A DNA stretch of 64,000 nt from Nodosilinea sp. WJT8-NPBG4. Lineage in GTDB: Bacteria; Cyanobacteriota; Cyanobacteriia; Phormidesmidales; Phormidesmidaceae. The translations under genes and the position numbers were made by a program. Under the pieces are notes generated by a model. That model ran no database searches. It was not told the origin of the DNA and saw only the letters and a program-made list of their open reading frames with translations. Position 1 is the first letter of the stretch. Each line of letters starts with the position of its first letter. This document shows, piece by piece, positions 1 to 9,512 of this stretch. The stretch is from NCBI GenBank assembly GCA_019359285.1, contig JAHHHQ010000048.1, positions 1 to 64,000 on the forward strand, read 5' to 3'.

Positions 1-194
1 AGAAGCGGTCGTAGCCCAACGGTGTCGAGTCTTGCTCAATCGACCAGCGTTCATTCAAGGTCTAACAGGCTTTCACTGGTGGGTAAAGGCTGTGAGCTGA
101 TTATGCCTGTCTAGGCGGACTTGATATAAGTGACTATCTTGGGACTGGACGAAACTAGGGAGAAAATATCGTCTACTACTTGGGAAGTAACCCC

Positions 195-1787
195 ATGAAA
201 CGTCGCCCCTTTCTGCGCTACACCACGACCACTGCCCTCACAGTTTCAGGTCTAGCCTATGTCTCAGGCGAACTTCTCGCCAGCCCGCCGCCGCTCACTC
301 TGCACGCCTACCTACCGAACGGCGATCCGTTGCCTGAGTTTGAGCTTAACCGTCTCTACTTTCTCGACCTCAACGACGAGCCGATCCCCCATCCCGATCG
401 CACCGTAGAAGACGGCATTCTCACCTCTCAACCGCCATCAGGCCGCTTTGCCATCGCCCTTCAGCTCCCCGTTGAGGGCTTTGGCGATGTCACCCTCTAC
501 GCTGACAACCAGGGGCGCGGTTTTACACCGCAAGATTTTACGATGGTGCTGAATGGGGTGTTTGCGCGCGATCGCCTTTACCGAGTTAGCCAAGCGTGCG
601 ATCGCTGGCAGCGTCAGGGCTACGGCATTCTTCAGAGTGTGCGCGATCGCCTTCACCGCGCCCAGGCCTACTTCACCCAAGCCAGCCAAGCCCCCGACCT
701 GCAAATTCAGATTCCATTGTGGAACAACGCCCTGGCGGAAGGGCTATGGGCTGGAGAAGAAGCCGCCCTCAGCCGCGCCCGCCAGCGCATTGTCCGCACC
801 CCACCGCGCCAGGACTTTAAACTCGGCTGCAATGCTTTCGCCCACCCTGGCTTGGGAGCGGAGTACGATCGCCACTTTGAGGCTCTTTTCACCACCGCCA
901 CGGTGCCCTTCTACTGGAAACCCTTTGAACCCGAGCAGGGCCAACCCACTTACACCGAAGTCGATACCCAGGTAGCCTGGCTACGGCAGGCGGGCATTGC
1001 CCCCAAGGGTCACCCGCTTACCTGGTTTCACGAGGTCAGCGTGCCCGACTGGGTGCGCCCACTGCCCTACGAGCAAGTTAAAGCCGCCTTGCATCAGCGC
1101 ATCGTGGAGATCACGCAGCGGTACGGCAGCCAAATTCCCACCTACGACGTGATTAATGAGGGCCATATTGTCCCTTGGGGCAACGAGTTAGGCTACGACC
1201 AAGACCAATTTCTCGACCTCACCCGCATGGCCTGCAATGCGGCAAAGGAAGGCTACCCCGCCGTGAAGCGGGTAATCAATAGCTGCTGCCTGTGGGCGCG
1301 CAATGTCGCCCTTTACGGCTCGCCCCAGCGCAGCCCCTATCAGTACCTCAAAGCCTGCTTGGCCACCGCCATTGACTTTGAGGTGATTGGTCTACAGCTC
1401 TACTACCCCGACCAGGATATGTTCGAAATCGATCGCCTGCTCGATCGATTCGTTGGCCTGGGCAAGCCCATCCACATCACCGAAATAGGTTGTTCTTCCA
1501 ACACCGGCACCGACGAAACTTCCATCATGGGCGAGGCGCTGGGAATGTGGCACGCCCCTTGGAGCGAGCAAGTTCAGGCCGACTGGGTCGAGCAGATCTA
1601 CACCCTGGGCTACAGCAAACCCGAAATCGAAGTGGTCTCCTGGTGGGATCTGTCAGATCAGGCCGTTTTCTGGCCCTTTGGCGGGCTGCTAAACCGCGAA
1701 AATCAGCCTAAGGCTGCCTACTACCGGCTCCAGGGGCTCAAAAAAGCCTGGGGCTTGCAGCGGGGTCAAGCCTTAAGCCCTGTCTAA
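195..1787 (+). CDS. Endo-1,4-beta-xylanase, glycoside hydrolase family 10, Tat-exported
   Basis: This 530-residue protein is a probable secreted xylanase that would cut beta-1,4-xylan. The GH10 signature is seen in the C-terminal two thirds: a KGHPLTWF segment, then TYDVINEG holding the likely acid/base Glu322, then HITEIG holding the likely nucleophile Glu430, and a final SWWDLSDQAVFWPFGGLL segment that lines the active site. The first ~200 residues are an extra N-terminal region whose function I cannot assign. The ATG at 195 is preferred over the in-frame TTG at 180 because it begins with KRRPFLR, a twin-arginine motif followed by a hydrophobic stretch, so export by Tat is likely. It stands alone, convergent with the photolyase gene. 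GH10 enzymes are not universal in cyanobacteria, so the role could be remodelling of its own sheath or use of plant or algal polysaccharide. Confidence 0.9.
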   Translation: MKRRPFLRYTTTTALTVSGLAYVSGELLASPPPLTLHAYLPNGDPLPEFELNRLYFLDLNDEPIPHPDRTVEDGILTSQPPSGRFAIALQLPVEGFGDVTLYADNQGRGFTPQDFTMVLNGVFARDRLYRVSQACDRWQRQGYGILQSVRDRLHRAQAYFTQASQAPDLQIQIPLWNNALAEGLWAGEEAALSRARQRIVRTPPRQDFKLGCNAFAHPGLGAEYDRHFEALFTTATVPFYWKPFEPEQGQPTYTEVDTQVAWLRQAGIAPKGHPLTWFHEVSVPDWVRPLPYEQVKAALHQRIVEITQRYGSQIPTYDVINEGHIVPWGNELGYDQDQFLDLTRMACNAAKEGYPAVKRVINSCCLWARNVALYGSPQRSPYQYLKACLATAIDFEVIGLQLYYPDQDMFEIDRLLDRFVGLGKPIHITEIGCSSNTGTDETSIMGEALGMWHAPWSEQVQADWVEQIYTLGYSKPEIEVVSWWDLSDQAVFWPFGGLLNRENQPKAAYYRLQGLKKAWGLQRGQALSPV

Positions 1788-1814
1788 CTCACCCTCAACG
1801 CCACCAGAATTTTG

Positions 1815-3476
1815 CTATTCGATATCCCCCAGCAACATGAGCTGGCGAATATTGGGATCTGTGGTCGGGGCTTGGGGCTTGCGTCGCCGCGACTTCGGCG
1901 GCAGCACATTCACACGGGCCACAAACCAGGTGCGCAGAGCCGCCGCCTGCACTGCATCTAAGTCAGCCAACGGCAGCGCGGCGGGGAAGAGATCGGCGAT
2001 CGCATCCTCAGCCCAAGCCACCTCACCCCCATGGACTTCAACCCCAAAGGGCGTCAAATCAGTTGGCATCTGCGCTAGGTGAGGCAGCAGGTTGCTAGCG
2101 TTGAGAAACTTGCCCCGCTGGGCTTCGAGCAGTTTGACCCGGCGCTGGCGGGCCGCTTTGTAGTTCAAAATTGGGGCGGGGTAGCCTGAGAGAGTGGGCG
2201 GACTACCGAGCTGCCCCGGAGGCACATCCGCCAGCTCTGGCACCCAGCGCTTGATGAACTCACCATCGGGATCGCAGCGATCGACCGCTACCTGGCCAGG
2301 GTTGTAGATGCGCGTCCAGGTTTTATCGATGCAGTGGGTCACCCCCGACTGCATGGCCCACTGGTAATGGTCGATGGGGCAATCACCGTCTATTAAATGA
2401 CGCATAAAGTGCAGCGCCCCATAGCGCCAGTCGATGCCGCCCAGGTTGCTGAGAAAGCTGGCATAGATAGCGCGGGTGCGAAAGTTTAGCGCCAGATAGC
2501 CTCCGGTAGCCTGCAAACAGCGGGCGGCGGCATCCACAATCGGGAAGCCGGTGTGGCCGGTCTGCCAGGCCTGGTAGAGATCGGGGTCAAAGGCCCAGCC
2601 ATCGTCATCAAAGGTGCGGTAGAGCGATCGCAGCTCTAGCTGAGGCAGATATCGAAACCGCTGGGTAAATCCGTTGCCCCACCGCAGGCGCGAAATTAAT
2701 TGTTGATGGCTGCGGCGAATCCGGTTGTCGCCAAAATCGGGCGCGCTGCGGATGGTTTGCACACATTCTCGCACCGAGATCACCCCAAATTTGATGTGGG
2801 GGCTGAGGCCCGTGGTAGCCTCGGCGCTGGGGTAAGACAGCTGCCAGTAATAGCGATCGGCCTTGTCGGTCAAAAAGCTTTGCAGCAGGGCGCGGGCAGC
2901 GGCGGTGCTGGCGGGGGGAATAGGCTTTTCGTCGGCCCGGTGGCCCAAGGCATCCAGGGCAGGTAACGGATCACTGGGGATCTCTGGCGGTACGGAAATC
3001 TGTTGGGGCGTGGGCACCAAGGGTTGGCCCATCTCCCGATGCCATAGCTCACGATATTGAGGGTAGGGGACAAGGTCGGCGGCGCTGGCGGCGGGCTCGA
3101 ACCAGCGAATTTTCATCCCCCGCTGAGCGAGAGCCTGGTTGAGGCGAGCATCACGCACCCGACCATAGATGCGCTCGACATCGGTGTGGGCATAGATGCC
3201 GTCGGCGTCGGTTTCTTTGACCAAATCGGGCAAGACCTGAACCGGATCGCCCGATCGCACAATCAGCCGTCCGCCCAAAGCTTTCAAGTCTGCATCTAGA
3301 GCGTGCAGGGCGGCCAGCAAAAACGCCACCCGAGCCGAGCCAGTTTCAGGATGGTGCAGCAGGGCGCGATCGAACACAAACACCGGCACTACCAGCCCCC
3401 GCCCAGCCGCCCGCAGCAGCGGCTCATGGTCAGAAATGCGCAGGTCGCGGCGAAACCAGACAATGGTTTTGTTCAT
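1815..3476 (-). CDS. Photolyase/cryptochrome family flavoprotein
   Basis: This is a 553-residue light-driven DNA repair enzyme or a related blue-light receptor. The N-terminal antenna domain opens with the family hallmark IVWFRRDLRISDHEPL. The FAD-binding helical domain shows TGFPIVDAAARCLQATGG, then GIDWRYG, then the FMRHLIDGD segment and DPDGEFIKRWVPEL. Tryptophans near the flavin that usually carry electrons appear kept (in YQAWQTG, IDWRYG and HYQWAMQ, the last near residue 373). The segment after it, GVTHCIDKTWTRIYNP, departs from the usual class I wording (ASTGTDAAPYFRIFNP), so it may belong to a less studied branch. I therefore do not choose between CPD photolyase and cryptochrome. It is monocistronic and convergent with the xylanase gene, with stops about 27 bp apart. 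Confidence 0.87.
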   Translation of the reverse strand: MNKTIVWFRRDLRISDHEPLLRAAGRGLVVPVFVFDRALLHHPETGSARVAFLLAALHALDADLKALGGRLIVRSGDPVQVLPDLVKETDADGIYAHTDVERIYGRVRDARLNQALAQRGMKIRWFEPAASAADLVPYPQYRELWHREMGQPLVPTPQQISVPPEIPSDPLPALDALGHRADEKPIPPASTAAARALLQSFLTDKADRYYWQLSYPSAEATTGLSPHIKFGVISVRECVQTIRSAPDFGDNRIRRSHQQLISRLRWGNGFTQRFRYLPQLELRSLYRTFDDDGWAFDPDLYQAWQTGHTGFPIVDAAARCLQATGGYLALNFRTRAIYASFLSNLGGIDWRYGALHFMRHLIDGDCPIDHYQWAMQSGVTHCIDKTWTRIYNPGQVAVDRCDPDGEFIKRWVPELADVPPGQLGSPPTLSGYPAPILNYKAARQRRVKLLEAQRGKFLNASNLLPHLAQMPTDLTPFGVEVHGGEVAWAEDAIADLFPAALPLADLDAVQAAALRTWFVARVNVLPPKSRRRKPQAPTTDPNIRQLMLLGDIE

Positions 3477-3843
3477 GGCGTTTCAGACTCAGCCACGGCG
3501 GCCCCCAAGGAAACAGAGAGGAACAAGACGGCACTTCTCAAACCGTAACCAAAAAACAACTGACCTACCTGATTGCCAAATAGTATTCTTGTACTATACT
3601 TGAGTCTATCAATTTCCCACTCTCTTCGCTGCCACCTAGGCCCCCATTTTGGGCCTATACCCCTCGGCAGCCAATTCCCTCTAGCCAGCGGCACTCGCCC
3701 TTAGCGTAGAACATCTGCGCTTAAGGATCCTCGGGCTGATTCTTTGCCTCAAGCAAAGTCGCAAGGCCAGCGGCTCTACTCTGGCTGCCCGGCAGAGTAG
3801 GGCACCCCCTTATCCCAAACGGTAGACAGCAAAGGTCAACGCC
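3477..3843. other. Intergenic region with two stem-loops
   Basis: This 367-base gap separates the divergent photolyase gene and the 3844 gene. Besides the promoter at 3573-3600 it contains two perfect inverted repeats: TAGGCCC at 3637-3643 with GGGCCTA at 3651-3657, and CTACTCTG at 3776-3783 with CAGAGTAG at 3793-3800. Both would lie in the 5' untranslated RNA of the rightward gene. No RNA gene was recognised. Confidence 0.45.
3573..3600 (+). promoter_or_regulatory. Sigma-70 type promoter with a palindrome in the spacer
   Basis: TTGCCA at 3573-3578 and TATACT at 3595-3600 are separated by 16 bp. The spacer and the start of the -10 box hold the perfect palindrome ATAGTA-6 bp-TACTAT at 3580-3597, placed as an operator would be. 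It points toward the gene at 3844, which would give a leader of about 240 nt. A repressor binding here is inference. Confidence 0.5.
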
Positions 3844-4404
3844 ATGGTTCAACATTCTTCTTACCCTGTGTCGGCCCACTATCAAACCCCCCAGCCCCAG
3901 CCGGTGCATCCTCGCCCGGTGAACCATCAGGCGATGCCGCCGCGATCGGTGCGGCCTCAGCCTGGCCCCTATACCTACGCTTCCCAACCTCGGCGAACTG
4001 CCCCTGGAGCTTTCTCAGACCGGCCCCAGCCCCGCCAGGTGCTGATGGCCGGAGGCATGGCGGGAGGTTCAATGCTCGCTTTGGCAGCCCTGCTGATTTC
4101 GCCCAACCCCGATCAGGCCAAGATGCAGGATGCCAAGGCTTTTACCTGCATTCGCCAAGAGCAGCCCAAGGCGCTAGTCTCGCGCGACCAAATTAAAAAG
4201 CTCTTAGAAACCGAGCTGCAAGCCCCCAAGGCCACGGTGCAGGAGTTTCTTCAGGTGCCCTACTGCGTTCTGTCACCGGGCAAAACCGAGGCGGGGCTGC
4301 CCGCTGAGCGCGAGGCCTACCCCCTAGAGTTTGACCCGCAAACCTGGCTAGTGGTGCTCTACGAAGGCGATCGCTACGCCGGATACGACTTTCGCTTTCG
4401 CTAA
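3844..4404 (+). CDS. Conserved cyanobacterial membrane protein of unknown function
   Basis: This 186-residue protein is not recognised as a named family. The first 65 residues are rich in Pro, Gln, His and Arg and probably disordered. One hydrophobic stretch follows (GGMAGGSMLALAALLIS, about residues 69-85), a likely membrane anchor. The C-terminal ~95 residues look like a compact folded domain with two Cys (FTCIRQEQ and VPYCVLSP) and an acidic/aromatic end (LVVLYEGDRYAGYDFRFR). The layout suggests a cytoplasmic disordered tail and a domain on the other side of the membrane. It is followed after 76 bp by the DUF3352 gene on the same strand, so the two may be cotranscribed. Confidence 0.7.
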   Translation: MVQHSSYPVSAHYQTPQPQPVHPRPVNHQAMPPRSVRPQPGPYTYASQPRRTAPGAFSDRPQPRQVLMAGGMAGGSMLALAALLISPNPDQAKMQDAKAFTCIRQEQPKALVSRDQIKKLLETELQAPKATVQEFLQVPYCVLSPGKTEAGLPAEREAYPLEFDPQTWLVVLYEGDRYAGYDFRFR

Positions 4405-4480
4405 GGCGCGCCGCGATCCGTGGTCCGTTGGCGAAGTTCTTTGCTAGAGTGGCAGGGCAAATTGGCCAGGCTCTCCTATA

Positions 4481-6268
4481 GTGTTGCATTCTAAGCTGCT
4501 GCAGAAAAAGCCTCCGCTGCTGTTACCCGTGGGCGCAGCTCTACTCTTTATTGGCGGCGGTGCGCTAACCTTTTGGGCCACCTCCCGGCACGGGCAATTA
4601 GCCAAAACGTTGCCCGCTGGGGCCAGTGCCATTCCGGCCGATGCCCTGGCGGTGGTGGCCCTGAGCAGCGATGAGGATCAGTGGCGACGACTGCGGCAGT
4701 TTGGTACCGAGGCCACCCAGGCCCAGTTTGACCAGCAGCTAGTGCAGTGGCGCGATCGCCTGCTGGCCGAGCAAGACCTCAACTTTGCCCGCGACATTCA
4801 GCCCTGGGTTGGCCCCGAGATTACCCTGGCGGTGCTGCCCGTCGAGACTGGCCCCAGCGACTTGCCCCCATCGCTGCCCGCCCCTGAACTGGCCCTAGCC
4901 TCAAACCTGCTAGTGGTCATCCCCATTGCCGACGCCAACCGCGCCCAAAACGACCTGGGCGAGCGGCTGGGAAAAGCTGAGGCAGTAGAAGACGCTCCCT
5001 ACCGCGGCGTTACGCTACAGCAGCTCGACGGCGAGGCCGATACCCCCCTCTACGCCGCCGTGCTCGATGCCGAGACGGCGGTGCTCAGCCCCCAGTTGCC
5101 CCTGCTGAAGCGGGCGATCGACACCTATCGGGGAGGCGAGTCACTGGTTAGCCGCCCCGGAGTGGGCAAAGCCTTTGAGCAACTTACCGAAACTCGGCCT
5201 CTGGCCCGCTTTTATGTGGATGTGCCGGCCCTGTCTCAAACTATAGCTGCGGCTGCCGACCCACCGATTGCTCCCGAGCGGCTGCGGGCGTTTCAGACCC
5301 CGCGGGGGCTAGTGGGGGCGATCGCACTGCAAAACCGCGGCGTCGGTCTTCAGGGCATTAGCTGGCTAGAGCCCGGCCCCCAAGCCTTAGCCACCGGCAA
5401 CAAGGCCGACCAAATGCCCCAGCGACTGCCCACGGGCACTCTAGTAGCAGTGTCAGGGGGCGATTTTCAGCAATTTTGGGAAGACTTTGAGGCGGGTGAG
5501 CAGCTCTCGGCCCTGCTGCCGGTGCAGGCCAGCGATTTATCCCTGGGGCTGCAAACCGCCACTGGGCTGAACCTGAAAGAAAACCTGCTGCCCTGGATGG
5601 CTGGAGAATTTGCTCTGGGGGTGCTCAACCCGCCCCCACCAGCTGGCGGTGGCAGTGCCCCACCGCTACCGAACCCGGCGCTGGTGCTAATGGTCAAAAC
5701 CAACGATCGCGAGGCCGCCACCGCCACCTTTGAACAGCTCGACGCCGTGATGGAGAGCCGCTACCGCTTTGCGATCGAGACCACCGATCTAGGCGACGTG
5801 CCCGTCACCCGTTGGACCTCGCCCTTCGACTCATTGGTGATGGCCCATGGCTGGCTTGACGGCGACATTGCCTTCTTTACCGTGGGTCAGGGCATTGCCG
5901 AGCAGGTAGCCCCAACTCCCAACCGCAGCTTGGGCGAAAATGACCTCTTCCAGATCACTACCGGCAACGCGCCGCGCCCCAACAACGGCCACTTTTTTAT
6001 TAACCTAGAGACCCTCACTGGGGTGGAAAATAACCTGCTGCTGCCGCCTCTGCCCCAGGATGGGCTGCTGAGTTCTGAAGCGATCGAGGCCATCGGGGTA
6101 ACGGCGACGGTGCTCAGCGATCGCCAGGTGCGCTACGACATTACCGCAGCGCTCAAGCGGGGCGATCGCCCCGGCCCCCTCCCTGGCGGAGCCGAACCCC
6201 AAGCCACTCCTACCCCAGAAGCCACCCCCGAGGCAGCTCCCGATACCGCTCCTTCTACTCCCCAGTAG
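4481..6268 (+). CDS. DUF3352 domain protein, membrane-anchored
   Basis: This 595-residue protein matches the cyanobacterial DUF3352 family, whose function is unknown. It starts with GTG; the alternative is a later in-frame codon, but the GTG start keeps the N-terminal membrane segment ([21 protein letters not shown], about residues 12-32). The rest is a large, probably extracytoplasmic domain beginning with the [21 protein letters not shown] region typical of the family, in which the protein reads its own N-terminal globular module twice with alternating beta strands. The last 35 residues are a Pro/Thr/Ala/Glu tail ([20 protein letters not shown]) that is low complexity. The gene lies 76 bp after a membrane protein gene and 86 bp before ccsA, all rightward. 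Confidence 0.8.
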   Translation: MLHSKLLQKKPPLLLPVGAALLFIGGGALTFWATSRHGQLAKTLPAGASAIPADALAVVALSSDEDQWRRLRQFGTEATQAQFDQQLVQWRDRLLAEQDLNFARDIQPWVGPEITLAVLPVETGPSDLPPSLPAPELALASNLLVVIPIADANRAQNDLGERLGKAEAVEDAPYRGVTLQQLDGEADTPLYAAVLDAETAVLSPQLPLLKRAIDTYRGGESLVSRPGVGKAFEQLTETRPLARFYVDVPALSQTIAAAADPPIAPERLRAFQTPRGLVGAIALQNRGVGLQGISWLEPGPQALATGNKADQMPQRLPTGTLVAVSGGDFQQFWEDFEAGEQLSALLPVQASDLSLGLQTATGLNLKENLLPWMAGEFALGVLNPPPPAGGGSAPPLPNPALVLMVKTNDREAATATFEQLDAVMESRYRFAIETTDLGDVPVTRWTSPFDSLVMAHGWLDGDIAFFTVGQGIAEQVAPTPNRSLGENDLFQITTGNAPRPNNGHFFINLETLTGVENNLLLPPLPQDGLLSSEAIEAIGVTATVLSDRQVRYDITAALKRGDRPGPLPGGAEPQATPTPEATPEAAPDTAPSTPQ

Positions 6269-6354
6269 CTCTCACCGCCGCCTCGACCATTCAACCCGCA
6301 AAAGTCGGCCCAAAAAATCGGTACGATAGGAAAGACTCCTCATGGCTACCGAAC

Positions 6355-7338
6355 ATGGATCTGATTGCGCTCCAGGGTTGGCTTGACAATGCATCCTTTG
6401 CGGTGCTGTTTGCGGCAATGCTGCTCTACTGGTGCGGCGTGGCGTTTCCCAAGGCCACCGTTCTGCCATCGTTGGGCACCGCCGCCATGGCCGTAGGCAA
6501 CCTCACCATCGCCGCCCTGCTCGGGGCCCGGTGGATCGAGGGGGGTTACTTCCCGATGAGCAACCTCTACGAATCGCTATTTGCCCTGACCTGGGGCATT
6601 ACCGCTATGCACCTGGTGGCCGAGCGCATGAGTCGCAGCTCCTTGGTGGGGGCCGTCACTGCTCCAATTGCTATGGCGATCGCCGCCTTTGCCACCCTGA
6701 CCCTGCCCGACACCATGCAGGGTTCAGAACCGCTGGTGCCGGCCCTCAAGTCGAACTGGTTAATGATGCACGTCAGCGTCATGCTGCTGAGCTATGCGGC
6801 ACTGCTAGTAGGGGCGTTGCTGGCGATCGCATTCCTCCTCGTCACCCGAGGCCAGGCGGTAGAGCTCAAAGGCAGCTCCGTGGGCACTGGCGGCTTTCGC
6901 AACGTTAAGCTGCGCCGAGCTGAGGATGCCGCCGAAGCATCTACGGTAATGACCATGTCCACAGGGGGCGCAGCGGTGCTTGAAAAGCCCGCTACCGTCA
7001 CCCTCTCACCCCATCGGTTGACTCTAGCCGACACCCTCGACAACATTAGTTACCGCATGATTGGCCTGGGCTTTCCGCTGCTCACCATCGGCATCATCGC
7101 CGGAGCAGTATGGGCCAACGAAGCTTGGGGTTCCTACTGGAGCTGGGACCCCAAGGAAACCTGGGCGCTAATTACCTGGCTGGTGTTTGCCGCTTATTTG
7201 CACGCCCGCATCACCAAGGGTTGGCAGGGTCGCCGTCCAGCTATCCTCGCTGCCACAGGGTTTGTGGTGGTGTGGGTGTGCTACCTGGGGGTAAATATTC
7301 TCGGCAAAGGGCTGCACAGCTACGGCTGGTTTTTCTAG
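6355..7338 (+). CDS. ccsA: Cytochrome c heme-attachment protein CcsA (also named CcsB, Ycf5)
   Basis: This 327-residue multi-spanning membrane protein handles heme in system II cytochrome c maturation and works with Ccs1, which is not in this window. The tryptophan-rich WWD heme-handling motif is clear at about residues 258-270 ([13 protein letters not shown]). Conserved histidines flank it: [11 protein letters not shown] before and [12 protein letters not shown] and LHSYGWFF after. About eight hydrophobic segments are visible, and the protein ends with the usual GWFF. A soluble insert of about 60 residues near residues 165-225 is poorly conserved in the family. The enzyme serves cytochrome f and cytochrome c6/c550, so it is needed for photosynthetic electron transfer. 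It has an ATG start 86 bp after the DUF3352 gene. Confidence 0.93.
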   Translation: MDLIALQGWLDNASFAVLFAAMLLYWCGVAFPKATVLPSLGTAAMAVGNLTIAALLGARWIEGGYFPMSNLYESLFALTWGITAMHLVAERMSRSSLVGAVTAPIAMAIAAFATLTLPDTMQGSEPLVPALKSNWLMMHVSVMLLSYAALLVGALLAIAFLLVTRGQAVELKGSSVGTGGFRNVKLRRAEDAAEASTVMTMSTGGAAVLEKPATVTLSPHRLTLADTLDNISYRMIGLGFPLLTIGIIAGAVWANEAWGSYWSWDPKETWALITWLVFAAYLHARITKGWQGRRPAILAATGFVVVWVCYLGVNILGKGLHSYGWFF

Positions 7339-7591
7339 GGTTGCCTAGGGAAAAATTTGCCGTCGCGGCTCCTCAGCAGATCGTTAATTTGAGCACATTG
7401 TAATCGGGGAATACCGCTGATTTGGGGCATTTTCAGGGCGTGGATCTCTGCGTTCTGGATCCCAATGCTGCGATGAAACGGGGTTCACGTTTGGCGCGGT
7501 GTGGATTAGGCTGGGCAACTGAGGTTGTCAGAATGCTAAAACAACCCAGGGGTAAACCTGCCCCGCCCTGTCGTTGCGATCGCGTTCTTCT

Positions 7592-9409
7592 ATGCCCAGA
7601 CCCACACCCAAACCGACGACTAGGTCTAGCCGTCCCCAACGGTGGATGCAGCTGCTGCTAGCACTGCTGGGACTGTTACTCACCCTAGGCTGGGGCCTGT
7701 CTCCAGCCGTGGCCCAAATCTCCAACCCCTTCGGTGGTGACAGCACCCTCCCCCCAGCCGGGGTAGAGCGCATTGGCCTGCTTGAGACCACCGTAGTTGC
7801 CCTCGATGGCACTCCCCTTTTCGAGATTGCCTCCCCGGCGGTATTTAACCGCAACGAATCGGGCGCGGAGGTGCCCGTTGAAGTGCGCGCGCGGCAGATT
7901 GAGACCAACCTTAACCAGGTGGTCGACCGCGCCCTGACGCTGACGTATGACGACAACAACGTCGATAGCTCATCCCTTGATATCAGCATTGAAACCATTA
8001 GCGGCCAGCCCGTGCTGTTTGCGACCGGAGCAGGCCTGGCCGAACCGAGAGTCCTGCTCACCATTACCGACACCGATGCTCAGTACAACGGGGCGTCGCA
8101 GCTCGATTTAGCCGACCGCTGGCAGGTCGTGCTGCGCGACGCGCTGCGGCAGGCAGTCGACAGTCGCCTGCCCGAAGCTCGCCAGCGGCAAATTCGTCGC
8201 ACCCTCTGGATTGTGTTGGCCAGCCTGCTGCTAACCCTGGTGCTAACCGGCATTTGGCGAGTGCTGGGCAGACGCAAAAGTGAGCTCGAGCAAAAGCAAA
8301 CTGCCCAAAACAATCTCCCCATTCCCCCCGGAGCTGATGTCCCTGAGCAGCAGCTCTTACAGGTGTTTAGCTACCAGCTCACCCTGGCCCAGCGGCTTCA
8401 GGTCGTAGCCTTCTTGCGCTGGCTAATGTTTTGGGGCATCGCCTTCGTGTGGATTACGGGCATCGCCAGCGGGCTCTACATTTTTCCGCAAACCCGCAGC
8501 TATGCCTTTGGGCTGTTCTCAATTCCGGTGCTGCTGCTGCTGACCTGGTTCTTCACCGGGTTGCTCAACCGCCTGACCAATCTGGCCATTGAGCGGGTAG
8601 CCCAGGCCTGGAGCAAAAACGAGCTGGGCGATTTGGACGACATTCAGCGCAAATCGATGCGCATTTCGACCATTACCGGTGCCCTCAAAGGACTAAAGAC
8701 AGCCGTCATCTACGCCCTAGCCACCCTGCTAGTGCTACAAACCCTAAGAATTGCCCCAGCGTCGCTGCTGGCCTTCGGGGCAATTTCCGCCCTGGCCATT
8801 TCCTTTGCCGCCCAGAATTTGGTTAAAGACCTGGTCAACGGCTTTTTAATCTTGCTGGAAGACCAGTACGCCATTGGCGATCTGGTCACTACCGGCACCA
8901 CCACCGGCATTGTAGAAAATCTCAATCTGCGCATTACTCAAATTCGCGGCGAAGATGGCCGCTTGGTCACCCTGCCCAACAGCCTCATTGCCCAGGTCGA
9001 GAACCTCAGTCGCGGCTGGTCGCGGGCCAATATCCTCATTGATGTGGCCTATGGCACCAACGTCGACGAAGCCCTATGGGTCTTACACGAAACCGCCCAG
9101 ATTATGGCTAGCGACCCCGAGTGGCGCTATGCCATTCTCAACCCGGTCGAAATGCTGGGGGTTGAGAGCATAACCCACGCAGGCCTTACTCTTTTGATTT
9201 GGATTCGCACCCGACCCCTCAAGCAGTTTTTGGTGGCGCGTGAGTTTCGCCGCCGCCTGCGCATCGCCTTCGACAAGGCGGGCATTGCCATCGGGATACC
9301 GCAACAGGCCTTTACGGAGCTGCCTAACGGCAACGGCACCGAACACAACAACCACAACGGCGATGCCGCCCATAGCTCCGCAAAAAGCGGGGCTATTGAA
9401 CCCCACTAA
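7592..9409 (+). CDS. Mechanosensitive ion channel, MscS family
   Basis: This 605-residue inner-membrane channel would open under membrane tension to relieve osmotic downshock. The ATG at 7592 is preferred over the TTG at 7574, because a clear signal peptide follows it (MQLLLALLGLLLTLGWGLSPAVAQ, cleavage likely after AVA). A periplasmic domain of about 140 residues comes next, then four hydrophobic segments. The last of them, FGAISALAISFAAQNLVKDLVNGFLILLED, is broken in the window into the pore helix and the start of the beta domain (QYAIGDLVT, LRITQIRGEDGRLVTLPNS), which is the MscS core signature. The C-terminal ~25 residues are Asn/His rich and probably disordered. It is a single gene with about 250 bp of upstream DNA in which no gene was seen. 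Confidence 0.92.
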   Translation: MPRPTPKPTTRSSRPQRWMQLLLALLGLLLTLGWGLSPAVAQISNPFGGDSTLPPAGVERIGLLETTVVALDGTPLFEIASPAVFNRNESGAEVPVEVRARQIETNLNQVVDRALTLTYDDNNVDSSSLDISIETISGQPVLFATGAGLAEPRVLLTITDTDAQYNGASQLDLADRWQVVLRDALRQAVDSRLPEARQRQIRRTLWIVLASLLLTLVLTGIWRVLGRRKSELEQKQTAQNNLPIPPGADVPEQQLLQVFSYQLTLAQRLQVVAFLRWLMFWGIAFVWITGIASGLYIFPQTRSYAFGLFSIPVLLLLTWFFTGLLNRLTNLAIERVAQAWSKNELGDLDDIQRKSMRISTITGALKGLKTAVIYALATLLVLQTLRIAPASLLAFGAISALAISFAAQNLVKDLVNGFLILLEDQYAIGDLVTTGTTTGIVENLNLRITQIRGEDGRLVTLPNSLIAQVENLSRGWSRANILIDVAYGTNVDEALWVLHETAQIMASDPEWRYAILNPVEMLGVESITHAGLTLLIWIRTRPLKQFLVAREFRRRLRIAFDKAGIAIGIPQQAFTELPNGNGTEHNNHNGDAAHSSAKSGAIEPH

Positions 9410-9512
9410 TGGTTGTATGAGCTTAAAAGTTTGCTGAGCTTAGGGTGCAATACCCGTTTCGGTAAGCAGCGGCAACGCAATGATTGTTGCAATCACCGCT
9501 GCCCTAATTGCT

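Noticed and set aside
1-114. Open plus-strand frame running in from the left edge to a TAG at 112-114
   Set aside because: Its translation is Ser/Arg rich and not recognisable; it could be the tail of a gene outside the window but there is no positive support.
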